Assembly: GCA_026874595.1 (NCBI GenBank)
Contig: CM049308.1
Coordinates: 74,124,624 to 74,188,623, forward strand
Origin: Sipunculus nudus
Taxonomy: Eukaryota > Annelida > Sipuncula > Golfingiida > Sipunculidae
DNA: 64,000 bases
Reading direction: 5' to 3'
Part shown: positions 1 to 13,263 of the stretch, in pieces
Layout of the letters: each line of letters starts with the position of its first letter
Numbering within the stretch: the stretch's first letter is position 1
The notes under the pieces: model-generated
What the model saw: only the letters and a program-made list of their open reading frames with translations
What the model was told of the DNA's origin: nothing
Database searches by the model: none
Made by a program: the position numbers and the translations under genes

Positions 1-819
1 GTATTTAGAGTGCCATCACCCTCAAGGACTTAGTGTTTCTATTTCCAATTTGCAGTGGCACTTGTAGCAATTCGACAGAGTGTGACAGTCATTTGTAAAC
101 CCGCCTATGTTTGCCTTCGCATTAGCCCACTGACATAATAATGTGCAGCTTAACGGCCTAAAGACCAATATATTTTTTAAAGTGTTTATTCGCCAAGTAG
201 GGGACACTTCAGTCCCCCGGTAAACAATTAAGCAGACCGCCGACTGACTTTCCGCGTTTCATATGAGCAACATGTCTACATCAAGAATTCTGCCCTTGCC
301 TCTTCTTGGCTTGTATAAACACGTACCTGTCGTAGTCATTGATACTTAATTTAAAAGGAACAATTGTCTCACGGTTCCTACCCCAGAGCTTCATATCGCT
401 CTCTGTATCAACATATGGAGCCATTTTCTTAAATGAATATACTGCATGTCGTTATGAAGTCTGCCCTCTTCCACACTGAAGGTATAAATTCAATGTTTAA
501 CAGTTTATTGTGTGCGGTCACAGATCGGGCGACGTAGCATAAATGTCTGCATGTATTTAAAAAAAAAATCCACACCATGGGAGGGGGATTCCCCCTCCGA
601 ACCCCCCCCCCCCCCCCCTCGTTACGCTTCGCAATTACCGCCCCCCCCCCCTCCTCCCCCAGACGTTGCTCAGGTTACGGCCCTGACATAGATAGTTTTA
701 ACTGAATATAAACAGTACCGAGGCATCTCCAGTGCATGTATGTCGAAGCCAAAGCTAATCTAAAGTTCCGTAAACCAGTGACACTGCCAGTTTTGCCATA
801 TCTCTTCACACAAAAATCA
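1..819. other. Gene-free sequence with poly-C tracts
   Basis: No coding signal. Around 574-660, CCATGGGAGGGGGATTCCC is followed by two long C runs (about 602-619 and 640-650), which looks like part of a G/C-tract-bearing dispersed repeat. Confidence 0.4.
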
Positions 820-1135
820 GATTGGTTAAATCAATAAAAAAATTGGTTGAATCCAACCAATTTAATTGGTCAAAATATGTTCAAACAATTTATTGTTTAG
901 AACAACCAATTTATTTTGGTTGAAATCAAATAACAGATATTGATCAAACTAACCAATATATTGGTCAGGGCAACCAACACAGCTGATTATTTAAATCAAC
1001 AAAATTGATCAGTTTACCATAATAATTTGGTTATTCTCAACTTATGTACTTTGGTTGAGGTCAATTACCAAAACAAATTGGTTAAATCCGAAATTAAATT
1101 GGTCACATGAACCAATTCCAGTTGGTCAGACTAGT
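820..1135. repeat. Patch of short inverted TTGGT/ACCAA motifs
   Basis: About 300 bp in which ACCAA and TTGGT alternate every 10-40 bp, often as small palindromic pairs such as CCAACCAATTTAATTGGT (853-870), AACCAATATATTGGTC and AACCAATTCCAGTTGGTC. No single period is clear. It could be a decayed hairpin-rich element or a degenerate satellite. Confidence 0.5.
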
Positions 1136-1757
1136 GGACACTTTTAAGTGTGCACTGCTACTTAATTTCAGTCCCCTTTTCAGTGTTATTCTCCAGGTTG
1201 AATGGAAGTCTTCTTATAAGTCATTCTATAGTTTCGGGTTGCTTTGTTGTGGGTTTTAAGGGGGTAGAAATGTTCTGCGGAAATGCAGTCTTTCCTCCGA
1301 GGTCACACAGTGCTTTATGTTTTGCAACAGAGCATGATATGCTAAGGTATGTAGTAAGACATTGTACTTGAAATAAGTGGCTAATCTCACACAAATTGCA
1401 ACGCAGCAAACGCAACTTATTTTTATTCCTTAGTATGGCCTTAATGTCAGAAAAAAAGTCCTTAGCAATTGTGTGGGGGGGAAAATTTGAAAATCATCAA
1501 ATTTGACAAGGCAGAAAATACCTTTTATTTCACCATACATCAGCGTTCAAACGGTGTTGTACGTATAGCGTCATGCTTATTCTTGTTCCAGTAGTTTTGA
1601 AATAAAGTGTATACTGTGGTATAGATATAAAAAATCAGCAATATGTGAATTAAAGGAACATCATGGCATGAGCAACACTATCTGAAAATGGCAACAATAA
1701 TCAAAGATCTCCGGAAAACCTTAACACTGTCCAACTGTTGACATACATAACAATTTT

Positions 1758-2010
1758 TAGTTCAGCTGACTATAAGTCATTTGAGCTATAGTTATGATCC
1801 ATTGTCTGTCATCCGTCCAACAGTCTGTCTGTCCGTTCGATTGGCACGTTTTGAAACGATTAGACCTACAAATCCAAAATTTGACATACAAATAGTTGCC
1901 CATAAGTTCTCTCACTTCTCCTACCAAGCCCAAAATTGGGCTTATGTGACTTCGGCCCATCGAGAAATTAAGGAGAAGCCTGTTGTTACACTTCATGACT
2001 GCTTAATAGC
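1758..2010 (+). mobile_element. Family A-like hairpin end, fragment
   Basis: Starts with a degraded 14-bp inverted repeat (TAGTTCAGCTGACT, loop ATA, AGTCATTTGAGCTA) followed by GTCTGTCATCCGTCC-type sequence. The body after about 1830 differs from other copies. Confidence 0.55.
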
Positions 2011-2596
2011 GAAACCTCTCGTCTGTGCATGTACATATTTATAAACAGTCAAAAATATCCGCTATATATTTGATATGAACGGGCAAAAAATTAGGTCAAT
2101 ATTACATAATTTGTAAAAATTATGGACCGAAACATTAATTAGATACCTTTTCAAAAAAGCAAAAAAATATATCTTTTTGTCTTGACTTGGTTACTGCTAT
2201 GGTTGGAGATTTTTTCAAAGATACAACTATTTAATCAAATTTATATGGTATGAAAGAAAAAGATCAACTTTTTGTAAACTCTTAAAATTATTAGCATGAG
2301 TGTAAAATCGGTAACTTAAATTTTGCCCATCTTTGACCATTACAATTTTTATTCCAGTAAGCACTGCTGATTTGATTCTAACAGCATATACACGTAAGGA
2401 TTTAATCTGTTAAAATATGAAATTTGAAAATAAAAGCTCACAAGCAAGGCTGGTTATTGGAGGATTTTTTTTTTTTGGGGGGGGGGTCTGTTGTATTCAC
2501 TTGCATTGTCAAGATCCACTTGCATTGTCAAGATTCCGTCTGGATTGGGGACGTTAATTATGTGACAACTGCATATAATGGTATGATAAAAAATAG

Positions 2597-2760
2597 GATT
2601 TAATTGAACAAACGTGTCAACTGCTGAGTTGTCAACAACTTATCATGGAGTCAACCACTCATCGTGGTAATAGTATAGATCTCATGTTTACAAATTGCTC
2701 ACATGCTTCAGTTTCACCATTAGAAAACACTTGGTCAGATCATAAAGTATTATTTGCAAC
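2597..2760 (+). pseudogene. LINE endonuclease (EEP) C-terminal relic
   Basis: An open stretch reads QQLIMESTTHRGNSIDLMFT and, 12 residues later, TWSDHKVLFATI. This is the pattern of the apurinic-like (EEP) endonuclease of non-LTR retrotransposons: (T)H(R)GNSxDLxFTN followed by SDHxxLF with the catalytic Asp-His pair. A stop lies just upstream (2594) and the homology ends within about 50 codons, so it is a dead fragment. Family identification is by motif memory only. Confidence 0.55.
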
Positions 2761-5730
2761 AATTTATTTACTTATCAGTTCAAATCAATCATATCAACCA
2801 ATACCTACCTTTTACTATCTTTTCCTCTCAGACGTTATCTTTATTAATTTATATTTTAGATTTTTTTTAATCACCATATCAATAAAATCATGTAGATTTG
2901 TAATGAGCACATGTTAAATCAGACGTCATCTTGTCTATTCTTATCACAAAGTGTCTGTTGTCAGTTACGCACAGGGTTTCCAGCAGTCAACTCGGATAAA
3001 AAATCTCTGACTTTTAAATTTAAACTTTATTTATTTAATAAAGCGCCTACTTTTATAAATATTTTTATTCAGTGGCGCTTTACAAAAGTACTAAATTATA
3101 TTATGACACAAGAGTTAAAATTTTATAAAAATCTAAGTCGACAAAAGGTACGATTTCTTTTAAAGTCGACAATATTTTCGCTTCATTTAACATCATTAGA
3201 AAGTTCAATCAAAAGAGAAGGTCCAAATGTTGAAAATGCCCGATCAGCAAACGTTTTCTTAGACTATTCCCGGTCTGTTAGTTGGATTTCAAGGAAATAA
3301 CTAAGTTACCATGTCACTTTCCACTCAGAAACGTCATTCTACTGCAAAATAAATTTTTATTTGAAAAATTGTAACTGAAAAGCAAAGCAAAATGAAAGAA
3401 ATTTGGAATTGACTATTCAAAATTAATTATTAATAATATTCAAAGAACCATACACTCTGTTATCAAGCATTTATCATGTGTATAAATTTATCACACAAAA
3501 ACAACAAATGACTTCAGTTGATCAAAGTAACTGCACTCTGTTCTGCCTTCGTACTTTGTTACCTGTGCAGATTCATGTCCTTGTGTAAAATGTTTTATTA
3601 GTACTATATATTAGTTATGTATTACAGCTAAGAAACAGGTGGCCTTTCATTAATGGTTGGTGCTACATTTATACATTTTGTGTATCAATACTATGCATCG
3701 TCAGCTTACATGTGTGTACAATAATCAAAGGGGAATAATATTATACCTACAGACACAACAAAACTTTAATTGAAAGGAAAATAATAATGTAGTATGAAAT
3801 TATTAAATGCTGGCTCATGAGATGAAAAAAGCCTTCCTTTCTGATCATCAACTACAGTCGCCATAGCCATTTAAAGTCCCCTGACTTACATAATCAACAT
3901 AAAATTACATGACTTTTTATGAAATTCCATGACTTTTCCATGTCCTTGAAAACATATTATTTTTCCTGACCGCTTGCAACCATGTATGCAGCTAGAGCCC
4001 CCGCAGTTTCAAGAAGCCAGGGAACACGCTGTGTAATTCTTTTTGCACGTGTATCTGAAGGTGTTGCAGTTAATCTGACAGTTGCATCGAATAACCTGTT
4101 GGAGCGTTTCATAAGCAGGCGCCTCGTCATTTGACATAAACCAGACCAATCATGGCTGTTTTAGTATACTTTCTAACAACCCCTACCATGTGCGAGAACA
4201 ATTCCGTTTAAACCCAGCTTATCAGTAAAGCCATCTGCATGTTTGTTGAATTTCTAATTATCACGATATCATTTCAACAGGATAGGTGAGCGCTGCACAT
4301 TTCCAAATTAGGGTTACCTGCTCAATATATATGCCAACTGAGTCGTGCTACTGTCCCACCCCAAACGCACCACATGCTTCAGACCGTTTGCACATCGACC
4401 CCCACATATGGGCCTTGGGAGTCCTTAAATTAGCAAATAAAGACCAGAATTGGATTCCACGACAAAAAAAAAATGGCGTATAACATATAGTTATACCCTT
4501 TTGATAAATTAAACTTGATGGATTCTAGGCCTTCTGGCGGCCATTTTGGATATTCCCAAATTTCACTACTTTCCCCCAGGAGAATATCTTAGGACTTTTC
4601 ATATTTTCAAAAGGGTACCTACTGGGGTACTAAACAAATGAGATAGCTTTTGTTGCAATTTATGTGAGGTCATGTTACAAAATGACTGTACTGATTTGAC
4701 GAGATGAATCTGAATCACTACCGTCGGTATCGGCTCATCAGGTGACTGAAGTTCAACTAATTGCGGTATTGGTTTTTATTATTTCTTTTTCGCACGGTTG
4801 GGTGCCCTTGGACCATGGCGGCAGGTGGAAACAATTTCCGAACGTTTGTTTAATAGGTTCTTTTGTTTTGAGCTAATGATTGCTAGTTTCTCTGCCAAGT
4901 ATTGGTTTTGATTTGTCCCACATGCCCCGCCTCAGGGTCTAAGGTCTCTTCTGTCTGCTGTTTTGTTGCAATTCTTCCGGTCATAATTGAGCCCCAACCT
5001 TGTCTAGTTTTCACTTAACTGTATATACACGGTGTAGTATATACGGATATCTAAGAATAAAGAGGCAAAGAAGAACTCAAAATCTTGCATTGCTTGCCGA
5101 AAAAAAAGTCGTATAAAATCAAATATGGTGTTTATTTGAAGGATACATATGTTATTCGGGGCCCAAATTGGAATATATTCGATTAACTTAAGCTAAATAT
5201 AGTGTTTATGAATGAAAACAACTCGCTTACAATACTTTGAAACCGCTATGCTTAAAACCTCTCCAGATCAGAAACAATTATTTGCTTGGCCTTTTCTCAG
5301 AAAGACGGACTGTAACAGTTGGCAAGTGATGCATTGTAACAGTTTTACCGCAGAGGCTACAGGCTCGAGTTAACTTGGTAAGAACACGGGGCAGATACTT
5401 TTTGGAGCTTATCACCACTGATCAGTGCTTATCAAACGATATGTAAAGTGAAAAACACTGCCGAGGTGTATTTTACATAGAATTTCGATAAAAAAAATCT
5501 TCTATTTATAATGAATATGACATTTTAAGCTGATTTATCATAACGTTATTGTCATTCAAATTAATTTCTAAAAAAAATCAATTAAAAAAATCTATTTTTT
5601 CTCCAAGGATCTCCCACGGCTCTGGCACAGCGTATGAATCACTGTGATTTACCATAGGTCTCCCGGTAAGCTTGGACCAATCGGATGGAGTTACTATGCT
5701 AATCAGCACAGACCGCGTGTACCTGCAACC
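2761..5730. other. Intergenic, no gene recognised
   Basis: AT-rich. An open frame of 129 codons at 2911-3300 has no recognisable motif. Around 4490-4620 there is sequence of dispersed-repeat appearance, but nothing could be assigned. Confidence 0.4.
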
Positions 5731-5990
5731 TCAATTGCATGGTGACTTTGGGGTGATATAAGTAGATTTGAAGGTACAGTTACAAAAAAGGAAAATACGC
5801 CGCATGTGGGACATTTTGTGGTTGTAATACCTTTGTTTGAAGGAGCCTCCGGTCATGCCAATGTACGTGTTAATTGTACCGTTGTTGTGCACGTCGGCTT
5901 GGTAGACAATGGACGGGGTTAGGCACTCCCCATTGAGAGGGCAGTCAGATTTGTCACGGCAGTTGCCTAGCCTTTTCTGTGAGGGTTTTT
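5731..5990 (-). pseudogene. Penelope-like element GIY-YIG endonuclease relic
   Basis: On the minus strand the frame reads CRDKSDCPLNGECLTPSIVY and then NTYIGMTGGSFKQRYYNH. This is the typical Penelope-like order: a Cys-containing CPLNGxCL segment, IVYxAxV, then YIGxTxxxFKxRxxxH of the GIY-YIG fold (here TYIG-MT). The reverse transcriptase part is missing, the frame decays after MSHMRRI, and the upstream end is cut by the family A repeat at about 5999. Confidence 0.7.
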
Positions 5991-5998
5991 TTTTTTTT

Positions 5999-7205
5999 CG
6001 GCTAAGCTGACTGATAGTCATCTGAGCTATAGCGATCACCCTTTGTCCGTCGTCCGTCCGGCCGTCTGTCCGTTAACAGGGCGCAAATCGTAACCGCTGG
6101 ACCAGGGAATCTTCCTACTTGACATCCAGGGAAGTTGAATCCTCATTCTTTGAGCTATGGGGCTCCGAAGTACCACCTAGAATAATGAAAAAAATTGATA
6201 CAAATGCTCAAGTATCTGAACAACCAATGCAATGAGCACTAATATTCTTTAAATATAGATCATGAAGTGTTTCAACAGTTTCTTCAGACTGGTGGCGCTA
6301 CCTGTATTTTTTTAATTGTTTTTACGATTTTTTTCTCTATTTTTGAGACCTTAAAAGATGCGGTCATCTATTAACAGGGCACAAATCGTAACGACTGGAC
6401 CTAGAATCTTTTCTCTTCATATACAGGGAGGTCCATGAAAATCTCCTTGAAACCTAAATTTAGGTCTCTGTTACCCATATTTTTCATGCTATGGGGCTCC
6501 GAAGTACCCCCCCCCCCCCGGCCAGAAAAATGGAAAATGTCATACAAAAGCTCAAGTATCTGAACAATTAATGCATTGATCACCATGATTCTTTACATAG
6601 ATATTGATCATGGGGTGATTCATCAGTTTCTACAGACTGGTGGCGCCACCTGTATTTTTTCGATTTTTTACGAATTATTTTCTCTATTTTTGAGACCTTA
6701 AAAGATGCAGGCGTCTGTTAACAGGGCACAAATTGAAACGAATGGACTTAGAATCTTCTCTCGTGACATGCAGGGAGGCCAATGAAAAGCCTCCTTGGAA
6801 ACCTGAAATAAGGTCTCTGTTACCCATATCCTTCAAGCTATAGGGGTCCAAAGTATCCCCCAGAATAATGGAAAATATGATTCAAAAGCTCAAGTATCTG
6901 AACAACTACTGTATTTATCACCATGATTTTTTACATGGATATTGATCATGGTATGTTTCATCAGTTTCTGAAGACTGGTGGCGCCACCTTTATTTTTTCA
7001 ATTTTTTACAAATCGTTTTCTCTGTTTTTGAGACTTTAAAAGATCATGCGGTCTTCTGTTAACAAATCCTAATCACTGGATCTAGAATCTTCTTACCTCA
7101 CATCTGGGGAGGTCCATGAAAAATCTCTCTGGTAACCAGTAATCAGGTCTCTCTTACCCATATCCTCCAAGCTATGGGGCTCAGAGGTACCCCCAGAATA
7201 ATTAA
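5999..7205 (+). mobile_element. Family A repeat, tandem-core element
   Basis: Begins with the hairpin (near TAGCTCAGCTGACT, 3-nt loop, AGTCATCTGAGCTA) at 5999-6030, then TCCGTCC-rich sequence, then about four units of roughly 300-350 bp. Each unit runs: TTAACAGGGCACAAATCGTA, a cGACATccAGGGAGGTCCATGAAAA block, a GGTCTCTGTTACCCATAT block, TATGGGGCTCCGAAGTACCC, a ATTGATCATGG block, and GGTGGCGCCACC. No coding capacity. The right end fades near 7205 beside AG-rich sequence. Confidence 0.85.
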
Positions 7206-8801
7206 AAATTTGATACAAAAGCTCTCCTGAAGCTCGTGACTTCTAAAGAAAGAAAGTAAGAAAGAAATAAAGAGAGAGAGAGATAGAGATACTTAACTTC
7301 TCTACTCTTACCTCTTCTTGTAAAATATGCCCACCCCCAGTCAGAACAAAAAGGTATATATATGACTTTGGCTAAGGAAAGGAGTCCAAACATCAGACTT
7401 TTAAAGATTTTATACATGAGATAGCCTTTATCGGTTCTATATTAAGAAGACTGTTTTTGTTTATTTTGATACATATCCTTTGCATTAATTCTGGTCTCCA
7501 TCCTTGGCTTCATTGGTCTGAGCCATTCCAGCTGATGTGCGGGTTTGGAAGAATCAGAGGGAACTTTTGCTAATACTTCTTTAACCATGTGGCACAAATA
7601 TTGACTGCGGTAAAATATTCTTTATTGCCCCGAAGGCATGACTAAAGGAATACTGATGCCATCCACGGCCGGGGCACAGAGACCAGCTGACATATCGGAT
7701 GTGGCAGAGGGGTTTATTTTTGTTGTTGTTGTTGTTGTTGTATATTTTGTTACGTAAACGTGAGGCAAGTGTAACAAATAAAAAAGTTATCGGTATTTTC
7801 AAAATAAAAAGCAGTAGCGAACCGACCATTTAAGATCTAAACTAAATTATCATGAGTCACCAAGGTCTCACAATAACGTCAAACAGGACATTCATATTTC
7901 AAACACATAATTAATCTCCTACGTGTTGAACATAAATCCTTTATTTGTCATATCTGATCATTTTCATTCTATCAGAGATATCATATAATAAAAATTGTAC
8001 GGGACTAATTGAAATTTGGGATAGCAAAAGAGTTAATTATTTCAAATGCAATTTATCAACAAAACTAGAAATTTTCATTCTAAGGAATGCAGCCTCAGCC
8101 ATACTGGGGTCACAATTCTGGGATGCTCCCAAAAACCGTGTTTGCATTCACTTTGTCCATATTCCCAGGTTCATTCGTGCATAAGTGACTCTTCATTTGT
8201 GAATATCCATTGATAAAATTCCTGAATCCGGACAATGTGCCTGATCCACACCTAAATCTAAACGATTCTTCACTGGTCAATTCCCGAAATTTCCTGAAAA
8301 TTTCCTGAGATTCCCCTTGGTGATTACGTGAGTTATGTGAGCAAACACACACACACACAAAATAAATAAATAAACGCACACACGAACGTGGATGAACGCA
8401 TACATTTTCTGGTAGAGGCAAAGGAACTACATCACGGCACATAAGCACGGTAATCAATAAAGTTAAAATGTCTGTTTCTTAGTGATATAAATGTGTTGCC
8501 TTTCACATCGAATAATCATAGCACACCTTTACATGCATATCAAAATTAAAGGTAAAGTAAGCATTTTGTACTTGTGGTATACAAGCAGCAAATGGGTATT
8601 TATAATTTTTAAATTATTTTCCACCATGAATAAAACGCGCTTTGTAGATCGTAGTCATGGTAACGACTACGTTGGTCCGAGTCCTTTTTAACCTATCGAG
8701 TAATCGACTGAAACATTTGCTACCTGTTTCAGCCTCAGACATGCAGGATTCAAACATCGCCGGTGTCGTCAACGATGTGTTCCTAAGTGACATCGTCTTA
8801 C
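7206..8801. other. Intergenic, no gene recognised
   Basis: Contains an AG-rich tract (about 7250-7290), a GTT trinucleotide run (7719-7742) and a CA run (8345-8359). No coding signal. Confidence 0.4.
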
Positions 8802-9001
8802 AGGAGCGGGATCCAGGATTTAGGAAAAGGAGGAGTCCAACCCAGGAGGACTTATGGCAAAACCTAAAAAAGGGTTCCCGGGTCCGGAAGGGGGGGGGGG
8901 GGTCCAGGCTGCAAATATTTGTCTGAAACCCTTGAAAAAGTTGAAGCGGTTAAAAAAAGTGGGTGGGTGTGGGTGGGGACCCCTCCTCTGGATCCTCTTC
9001 A
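8802..9001 (+). mobile_element. Family E short repeat (MITE-like)
   Basis: About 200 bp starting GCGGGATCCAGGATTTAGG and ending in CCTCCTCTGGATCC, with internal G tract and TTGAAAAAGTTGAAG. The ends are short inverted repeats around GGATCC. Two further copies lie at 14035-14180 and 17340-17522. Confidence 0.7.
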
Positions 9002-11300
9002 GGGTTAACATAGAGGTCATATCGGGGAACACATCGGGATGACATCGGTACATTTTTAACATGCTCAAATGTTTAAAATCGGGATAATACCAGAACACAT
9101 CGGGGTGACATCGTGAGTGTGAAAGGATTAGAGAAAAATCGGAACTTTTTTTAAATGCTCAAAAATGTTTGCAACCTGGATAAAATTACGATAACTTCCT
9201 CATCCATATATGACCAGTGATGTGTGAACTAACCTCATCTAACTAAGTTTGTTTGTCCCGTAACAAGATTACGTAAAACAACTGACCCAATTTACACGAT
9301 GCTCTGTGTAAGGTGGCGCATAGCCACAGTCTGTATCGTTTGACCTAGCCGCCGACGTCGACGCAACAGGTTTCAGGTTTTTGTTGCGTCACCGGCCCAC
9401 CAAAGGGCTAACTGGGGTTATAACACGATACGATCTGTTACTCTTAGAAAGAAAATTAAATAAAAATATTTCCTATGGTTTTAACATACCAATTTCACAT
9501 TATGTTGTATGTCGAAAGGACTGTAATAAAAAATAACCATTCTGGAAAGTATGAAGCACCTCTAACATCAACAACTGATAGTATTTGTCCAGAGAGAATT
9601 GAAGCATTAACAGCCCCGGTAGACATCTTGCATTTGGTGGCAGTCCTGTATAAGGCTTTAGGCCTGTGTACAATTATGTTCATATTTTAACTTCCTTGGT
9701 GCAAATTAGGGCTGAGAAGAGAACAGTAATGTTTTCTAGTGGTCAAATATACAATACACATAGATTTACAGAACATTAATCAATAGATATATGTTAAATC
9801 TCACAGTTGTGTATGGAGTGTTATAATCACAGTTAACTGCTGATACAATCTATGGACTCCACAATGCGTCAGCCACTGAAAAAAAGCAATTGAGGAGTTC
9901 ATTCTTATGGGCTACGTTTGACCATGCATGGTTGGTAGGCGCTACAGTTACTGAACGACCCAGTTCGTTGATATTTAGTGCTTGTTGTGCGATAGAAATT
10001 CATTCGTATAATCGTATATATAAAATAAAATAATTATGTATCTAATCAATGTGTCATCTTTATGCGGGTCTGTGAAAGTTTTTGTCCATCCTTTTTATTC
10101 TTCGGCCGTTCATCTGGAGTCTAAACATCTGAATAAATGACAATATATAGGGATTATTTGGTGTCATCATGCTAGGCCTACATATAAGGAATACTTGTGC
10201 TCAAATGTATTTGGACAGATCTGTCCAGCGATCCGTGGGGTGAACTGTCACCGTACTATACTGTAGCACTTGATAACCATGCCAACCATGGTCAAGCGAT
10301 ACACACTGTACAGCAAGGTGACACAAGGGACATTTTTTTCCTTGGCGGAGGTATGCACTGTATTGAGCACAACATACTTTATTAAATTATTCGAACAATC
10401 ATCTAATTTAAATACACGCAAATGACACCCGTGTTTGTGAATGCTTTAAGAACTGATTAATACAATAAACAAATTAAAATTAGTGGCAACTGATGCTATA
10501 CGTGTGTCTATGCAAATAAGCAGATGTGATAAGCTCCACGAAAGACCTTTACTCGGAGATCCCTGTACTGTATATGATACAGGCGGATCAGCATAACTCG
10601 TCACATTTGAACTGACCTCACTACCGAGTGCCTGTGAAGGTAAGTACTATGTAAATTTCGACATTTTTTAAAATGTACTTGAATTTATATACAATGCACA
10701 ACGGAATACTTTCATGTGCAAAGGGAAAATATTTATGTATGATAAACGTTAAGCACTTAAGTAAATTTCAGGTGTGCTTGTTTTTATCTTGTATAATAAC
10801 TATTTTTGTACATTGAACATATGGTCACCATTTGAAGTATAATACCCTTTACATCTTTCATTTTATTGACCTGTTCCTACAGTACGCTTATTATCATGTA
10901 AAGCTGCGTGTCCCCTTGTAGGGATGCGGATACGGATGCGGATATACATTTTTGTGTGTGTTCATTTCTACGTTTGTCCATTTGTGCGTTTTTCAATGCA
11001 GTTTCAGGGTTTTCACCTCTTTAAAAAAAGCACCCAGCTCATTAGGACTACTACTTTTGCAACATTAGAAAAAGATTATCTATTACCTCTGCTTACATAG
11101 TGATAAAAATAAGAACAAAACAAAAAATAAATAAAATAACGGTTTTTGGTGCACGGAATAAATAGGAGTAGGGCAATTGACATATGTGTAGACACCTGTG
11201 TGTATATGTGTTGCAATATCAACATATTCCATATATATTAATATACTGTGAAATCAGAACAAATACCCAGTCGATTTCATTACCATCTATCATTTTATAT

Positions 11301-11341
<41 letters not shown>

Positions 11342-11518
11342 ATACAATATACCATCTATCATATTGTATATATATATATATATATATATATTACAATAAT
11401 TGCAATTTAATAAAAAAAAGTCTGTCAGGGTATTTTAAAACATTCTGATCAATGCACTAATTGCATATTTGTTAAACCCTATTTATTTCATGCCTAGGCA
11501 CAATTGCTTATAACCGTG

Positions 11519-11568
<50 letters not shown>

Positions 11569-11675
11569 TTTTTTACACTTGTGTGTACATATGTTGCAAT
11601 ATATACATATTCCATACATATATTAATATACTATGAGTCAGAACAAATATCCAATCGATTTCATTACCATCTATC

Positions 11676-11719
<44 letters not shown>

Positions 11720-13246
11720 CTAATAGGCTTTATTGCCTTGTCCCAATTCTGTTTAGTTCAGTTGAAATAAGTGGTTTGTTCGGGCCATGTATTTAAATTT
11801 TACTGCAATGACTTAAAAGACATTATACACATCAGTGGTCTTTCGCCTGAGAAGGGGTTTCGTTTATAATACTATCACATTTCAAAGGAGGCAGGAGATA
11901 TAATTATATATAATTCTTAAGAGAAAGAGGCAGGTAATGAAAACGTTGATTTATTCAACGCAATGACTTGAGAATCCAAGAAACAGTCATATCAACAGGA
12001 GCTCTTTGGTATTATTTATAAATTCCTATTCAATACAAAAGTGTGAACTTTGGCCGTGTAAATAAACATCGTGATCACCGCTAGAGATATAAAGGCATTA
12101 TTTCAAGAAATCTAATCTAATCTAACAGATAAGGCTCTATCTATGTAACTCACTGAGTGTAAATTTAAATATACAGAGATAGAAGGCAGCCAGACACTAA
12201 CATCTGGGTTATCATGATGATTTCGATATCCCATCCCCTTGTTATCTGAGAACATCCTTGGATTCCGCAGATCAACTTGGAGGTGATGTTACTTAGGCCA
12301 AACAAACAAAATTAATTCACCGTTTCAATTATTCCTGGATAATTTTTCGCCTTAGCACAGAATCCCGTGAAATTTTCAGGGCATTTCGGCAACGGACCAG
12401 CGAAGATTCGATTAGATTTTGGTCATGATCTGGATCCAGTGAGGACTAATATGAATATTTAACAAGCTAAAGTGCACGATTGAACATGGAAATATGGGAA
12501 TAATATATGAATGCAAACACTTGTTTGCTGAACTTATGCACCAGTGAACCTTGGAATATGGGCAAGTAAATGAAGGTAAACACGGGTTGCCGCTACCGTC
12601 TGGCGGAGGCCTGTATTCCTGAAAATGCATATTTCTTGTATGTTTTTTTTTTGTCAAACGAAGACCAGATTTTCGGTAATGTAGCTAATTCGTGTTATGG
12701 CACAAATTCCTCGAGAGAATTCTCAAAGATATGAAAGATGGGATTGTATGTGTTAATAATAAATGGTAGGGCGGAATACTGAAATAATCGTTCAATACAT
12801 GAAACAAATTTCTCATGGTGATTCCTGATACATGTTTCTGGAAGAAATTAACCCGAGCCACGTCAGATTCAGCCATATTTCGAAATGGCGGCCATTTTTG
12901 AAAATAACGGCCGATTTGGCGGAAAAGGGCTTCAGCACAGGTCTTGTACTTTCTTGACAAGTTGTTTGCTTTGTCTCGTTTGGCGGAGAAAATAAAAAAA
13001 GAAACATTCGCACGGCCGCACAATGTATTTTGTTTCCAGAGTTCCTATAACAATAGTTTTGTGCGTGGCCTTATTAAACACCTTATCGTGCCCCGATTTT
13101 CCCAGGGCACCTTGCACTTTCATGTAAACATTCATTAAGACAAAGTTTGTTATTTTGAGATTTGTTTCAGTGTAACTGTTTCACCACACGACTCAAGTCA
13201 AATAAGAAGATTCATCAGTATTTATACCCGTGACTTTGTTGTCGAA
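9002..13246. other. Intergenic upstream of XDH
   Basis: No gene recognised. Holds TA microsatellites (11304-11337, 11367-11391, 11524-11565, 11678-11715). XDH promoter elements should lie near the right end, but no convincing core promoter could be picked; TATTTATA at 13220-13227 is very close to the ATG. Confidence 0.4.
11195..11715 (+). repeat. Duplicated ~110-bp block, each copy capped by a TA microsatellite
   Basis: 11195-11296 and 11583-11677 are imperfect direct copies sharing TGTTGCAATAT, CATATTCCATA, AATATACT and TTTCATTACCATCTATCAT. Both run straight into (TA)n. ACCATCTATCAT followed by (TA)n occurs a third time near 11350. Confidence 0.75.
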
Positions 13247-13263
13247 ATGACGGACAAGAAAAC
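13247..13263 (+). CDS. XDH: XDH coding exon 1 (start codon)
   Basis: Encodes residues 1-6 (MTDKK plus a split Thr). The ATG has G at -3 and the exon ends at a GTACGT donor. Its 2-nt overhang joins exon 2 in frame with no stop and gives an N-terminus starting MTDK, close to the MTADK recalled for the human enzyme. If this exon is not used, translation could start at the ATG at 14264 (Met8). Any 5' UTR or earlier exon cannot be placed. Confidence 0.72.

Noticed and set aside
2911-3300. 129-codon open frame as a gene
   Set aside because: No recognisable domain, AT-driven composition, next to a LINE relic; could be more LINE debris but nothing supports a call.
8820-9098. Gly/Pro-rich frames around the G tract on both strands
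   Set aside because: They fall within a family E repeat and its G run.
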